Shown here one piece after another: positions 6,816 to 9,024 of a stretch of 9,024 bases of DNA. The translations under genes were made by a program, and so were the position numbers. The stretch covers positions 1 to 9,024 of the forward strand of contig JAICXU010000079.1 of the NCBI GenBank assembly GCA_025934595.1. Reading direction: 5' to 3'. How positions within the stretch are numbered: the stretch's first letter is position 1; each line of letters opens with the position of its first letter. The notes below the pieces were generated by a model, which saw nothing but the letters and a program-made list of their open reading frames with translations, ran no database searches and had not been told where the DNA came from. The stretch comes from Polyangiaceae bacterium (GTDB lineage: Bacteria; Myxococcota_A; Polyangia; Polyangiales; Polyangiaceae).

Positions 6816-7612
6816 TTCGTTTTCGATTTACGAGCTCGGCGCGCGACGCCGAGCGCGCGTGTGCGTTCGTCGCGGACCATGCGCGAAAAATGCATCCGCA
6901 TGCGTGGCTGCAGGGCGCACGAAAGCCCGCTTTTTCCTGCAATTCGCCGTCCGCTGCCGTCCGCCTCTTCGCCGAAAAGCGCGTGCGATCCGTATCGGAG
7001 CCGGCTTCGCGCGCGCTCGTCGAAGCAGCGCACGCGCGCCGGCCGCTGCACGTGCTCGAACGAAAAATCTCGCCGCGCGATCTCTTGGCGATGCAGGCAC
7101 GTGGTGAGCGTTGTGTCTCGATGCTGCGCGACGAAGACGACGCCGATCCGCTCGCGTTTGCGCTGCATGATCTCTGTCACCTCGAAAAATTCGTCGACGA
7201 GAGCACGTACGCCGGACAGGTCGGGTTTTTCGCCGCGCTCCATCGCGCGGATCTCGAAGCTCGCTTTTCGCATTTGGACGACGCGTGGAAAAAAGATCTC
7301 GAGCACGTGTCCGCCGACATGAACGGCTCGCCGGTGTTTTTGTTCGCGGCGCTCAAAATGAAGCTGAAAATGGCGGCGCGGCGTGACGTCGCTCGCAAGC
7401 GTGGAACGCCCGAGCGCGTCGGCGGCGTGCTCGATCCCGACGAAGCGCGTGCGTTCGAGCTCTTTCAAAATGAATTGTTCGACGCGCTGGCGTTGCCGGA
7501 GCGTGGTCGCCGCGCGGGCGTTGCCGTGTCGGCGCGTCGCGATGCGCCGAGCGACGCGATGTGGATTCACCTCTATTTCACGCAGATGGGTGAGCAAGCG
7601 TTGGAAGCGTGA
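6812..7612 (+). CDS. Uncharacterised protein with HDxxH motif
   Basis: I do not recognise this 266-residue protein. The frame is open further upstream inside the TetR gene. I chose the GTG at 6812 because it overlaps the TetR stop in a GTGA and leaves the regulator's C-terminus intact. No signal peptide or clear membrane helix is seen. The striking segment is DPLAFALHDLCHLEKF (112-127), with H119, D120 and H123 forming an HDxxH motif, followed by ESTYAGQVGFF (130-140). A second compact, conserved-looking stretch is DMNGSPVFLFAALKMKLKMA (169-188). HDxxH followed by an acidic residue is a metal-binding pattern in several families, including the ubiquinone-synthesis protein Coq4 (HDxxH then E after 11 residues). 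Here Q136 stands near that place at one residue's offset, so homology is only a guess. The last 35 bases overlap the convergent transporter gene. That it is a real gene is likely from coupling and codon use. Confidence 0.75.
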   Translation: MIRFRFTSSARDAERACAFVADHARKMHPHAWLQGARKPAFSCNSPSAAVRLFAEKRVRSVSEPASRALVEAAHARRPLHVLERKISPRDLLAMQARGERCVSMLRDEDDADPLAFALHDLCHLEKFVDESTYAGQVGFFAALHRADLEARFSHLDDAWKKDLEHVSADMNGSPVFLFAALKMKLKMAARRDVARKRGTPERVGGVLDPDEARAFELFQNELFDALALPERGRRAGVAVSARRDAPSDAMWIHLYFTQMGEQALEA

Positions 7613-8792
7613 TTCCACGCGTCTCCGGCAGCACCCACACCCACGACGCCGTCGCGAGCGCGAGCACGATGGGCACCGAGAGCCCGCCGGCGAGCCCGTG
7701 CGACGCCACCAGGATTCCGACCATCACGGGCGACAAAAGCTGCGCGGCGCGCGCCATGTTGTAGGTCGTGCCCATCGCGAAGCCGCGCACCTCGGTGGGA
7801 AAGAGCTCGGCGAGGAGCGCACCGAAGCCCGCCGTGCATCCGGATCCGAACCCGAGAAGGAGCATGCAGCTCCAGAAGAGCGGTGGCCGTTCGCTCAAGA
7901 ACATCCATCGATAGGCGAGCGGTGCGAGCGCGCATGCCGTGAGCACGGAGTAGATCGAAAACGCGGGGCGTCGTCCGATGCGGTCGGCCACCCATCCGAA
8001 CGTCATCATCCCGAGCAGCTGTCCGCCTTGCGCCGTGAGCATCCACGTCGCCGATTTGCCGAGCGACTGATGCATCTCGTTTTTCAAGAAGCTCGGAAGC
8101 CACGTGTAGCAAGTCCAGTACGTTCCGAGCTTGCAGACGCCGAGGATCCACGCGTGCAGCATCGGCTTCCAAATATGTGCATTCTGCAAATAAAATAGCG
8201 GCGATTTCTCGATGGATTTCGTCGTCGCGGGCACGTCGGGCAGATGGGTGGAACGTCGCGCGAGGAGCGCGAGGAGCGCGGTGACGCTCGATCCGACGAG
8301 CACGGCGCGCCAACCCACCTTCGGCATGACGAAGTAACCGACGAGCGCGGCGATGGCGACGCCCGCCGGCTCACCCGCTTGGAGAGCGGCGGATGCGCGC
8401 GCGCGAATTTCGGGAGCCACGGCTTCGGCGAGCATGCCGTGACCGATGGCCCATTCGCCGCCGACGCCGAGCCCGACGATGAGCCGACCGAGAATGAAGA
8501 CCTCGACGTTGGGCGCGAGGCCGCTGACGAGCGAGCCGAACGAATAGAATGCGATGGTGCTCGCGAGCATCGTGCGCTTGCCGAAGCGATCGGCGAGAGC
8601 GCCCGCGACGATGCCGCCGATGCCGGACGATCCCAGCGCGACGCCGAGCAGCCACGCCTCCGCGCTCGGCGAGAGGTGAAGATCATGGCCGACGTCGGTC
8701 TTGAGGAATCCGAGCAGGACGAGATCGTAGAAATCGAACGCCCAACCGAAGAAGGCGAAAAGGAAGATTTTGACCGGGAAATTGCCGGTCAT
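7578..8792 (-). CDS. Major facilitator superfamily (MFS) transporter
   Basis: This is a 404-residue inner-membrane transporter of the MFS, with about 12 hydrophobic helices in two halves. Helix 1 carries two acidic residues (D20 and D23, in FDFYDLVLL). The MFS signature loop between helices 2 and 3 is GALADRFGKR (64-73), and its counterpart in the second half is GWVADRIGRR (267-276). Helix 4 has GRLIVGLGVGGEW (103-115), and the C-terminus has LPETRG (388-393). These point to the sugar/organic-acid porter side of the superfamily, probably a proton symporter; the substrate cannot be deduced. The ATG at 8792 is preferred: its first helix starts at once, and the frame upstream only shadows the methyltransferase gene. 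ATG overlaps that gene's TGA (ATGA), so the two are probably translated together. The final 11 residues lie beyond PETRG and are encoded opposite the end of the HDxxH gene. Confidence 0.92.
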   Translation of the reverse strand: MTGNFPVKIFLFAFFGWAFDFYDLVLLGFLKTDVGHDLHLSPSAEAWLLGVALGSSGIGGIVAGALADRFGKRTMLASTIAFYSFGSLVSGLAPNVEVFILGRLIVGLGVGGEWAIGHGMLAEAVAPEIRARASAALQAGEPAGVAIAALVGYFVMPKVGWRAVLVGSSVTALLALLARRSTHLPDVPATTKSIEKSPLFYLQNAHIWKPMLHAWILGVCKLGTYWTCYTWLPSFLKNEMHQSLGKSATWMLTAQGGQLLGMMTFGWVADRIGRRPAFSIYSVLTACALAPLAYRWMFLSERPPLFWSCMLLLGFGSGCTAGFGALLAELFPTEVRGFAMGTTYNMARAAQLLSPVMVGILVASHGLAGGLSVPIVLALATASWVWVLPETRGITLPTLAHPSA

Positions 8793-9024
8793 TTCGATTG
8801 GGCGGATCCAAGTCGGCGTTGGCGCGCCGCCTCGTAGAGGGCGATCGCGGCTGACACCGAGGCGTTGAGCGAGCCGAGACGATTGTTCATCGGCAACCGC
8901 GCCATGATCTCGCACGACGTCTTCACGTGGCGCCGCAGGCCTTGTCCTTCCGCGCCGATGACGAGCGCGATGGGCTTCTTGAGATCGCCGACGGCGATTT
9001 CGATCAGCGCTTGAGGGTCGAGGC
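8789..9024 (-). CDS. TrmH/SpoU-family RNA methyltransferase, C-terminal part (RlmB-like)
   Basis: Only the last 77 residues are present; the gene runs off the right edge. This stretch has the SPOUT-class signatures of 2'-O-ribose RNA methyltransferases: ALVIGAEGQGLRR (motif 2, S-adenosylmethionine pocket of the trefoil knot) and MNNRLGSLNASVSAAIALYE (motif 3), followed by a short basic tail. The spacing and wording of both motifs fit RlmB, which methylates G2251 of 23S rRNA, but other TrmH-family enzymes share them and the discriminating N-terminus is missing. The TGA at 8791-8789 overlaps the transporter's ATG at 8792-8790. Frame and stop were read directly from the complement; no frameshift is seen. 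Confidence 0.88.
   Translation of the reverse strand, partial: LDPQALIEIAVGDLKKPIALVIGAEGQGLRRHVKTSCEIMARLPMNNRLGSLNASVSAAIALYEAARQRRLGSAQSK

Noticed and set aside
6207..8792. TetR, HDxxH protein and MFS pump as a drug-efflux cassette
   Set aside because: The transporter is on the opposite strand, coupled to an RNA methyltransferase gene, and its motifs look more like a sugar/acid porter than a drug pump. Only proximity links them.
8793..8915. A longer MFS product starting at the GTG at 8915
   Set aside because: These bases encode the methyltransferase C-terminus in another frame; the extra residues are not transporter-like, and the ATGA overlap gives a better start.

Overview
The window is GC-rich, densely packed bacterial chromosome holding seven genes: six complete and one cut by the right edge. 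The best taxonomic guess is Myxococcota (Polyangia-like). The reasons are the GC-rich codon use, the DUF4388-type protein (a domain especially common in myxobacteria) and the DnaE1-type polymerase. This is inference from family distribution, not a database result.

Layout, left to right. Positions 1-188 are a gene-free leader. A complete dnaE (189-3794, +) encodes the replicative DNA polymerase III alpha subunit, with all polymerase aspartates and an apparently complete PHP metal-binding set. It converges on a MoxR/CoxD-type AAA+ ATPase gene (3887-4819, -). The 92-bp gap between them carries a conspicuous nested inverted repeat that probably ends transcription of the ATPase gene and may belong to a dispersed intergenic repeat family. 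The ATPase gene diverges, across 53 bp, from a DUF4388-type gene (4873-6162, +). A TetR-family regulator (6207-6815, +) follows. An unrecognised 266-residue protein with an HDxxH motif (6812-7612, +) is joined to the regulator by a 4-base GTGA stop/start overlap. Its last 35 bases overlap, tail to tail, an MFS transporter gene (7578-8792, -). That transporter is itself joined by an ATGA overlap to the end of a TrmH/SpoU-family RNA methyltransferase gene (8789 to the right edge, -).

How the genes work together: dnaE and the methyltransferase are housekeeping genes for replication and RNA modification. The regulator and the HDxxH protein are almost certainly one transcriptional unit, so the unknown protein is the likeliest visible member of that regulon. 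The transporter shares a transcript with the methyltransferase; any link between it and the TetR regulator rests on proximity only. The ATPase has no von Willebrand factor A partner gene next to it in this window.

I see no mobile element, CRISPR array, RNA gene or defence cassette. No clearly new multi-gene system is supported. The items most worth a second look are the HDxxH protein, the intergenic repeat, and the intact PHP site in DnaE.
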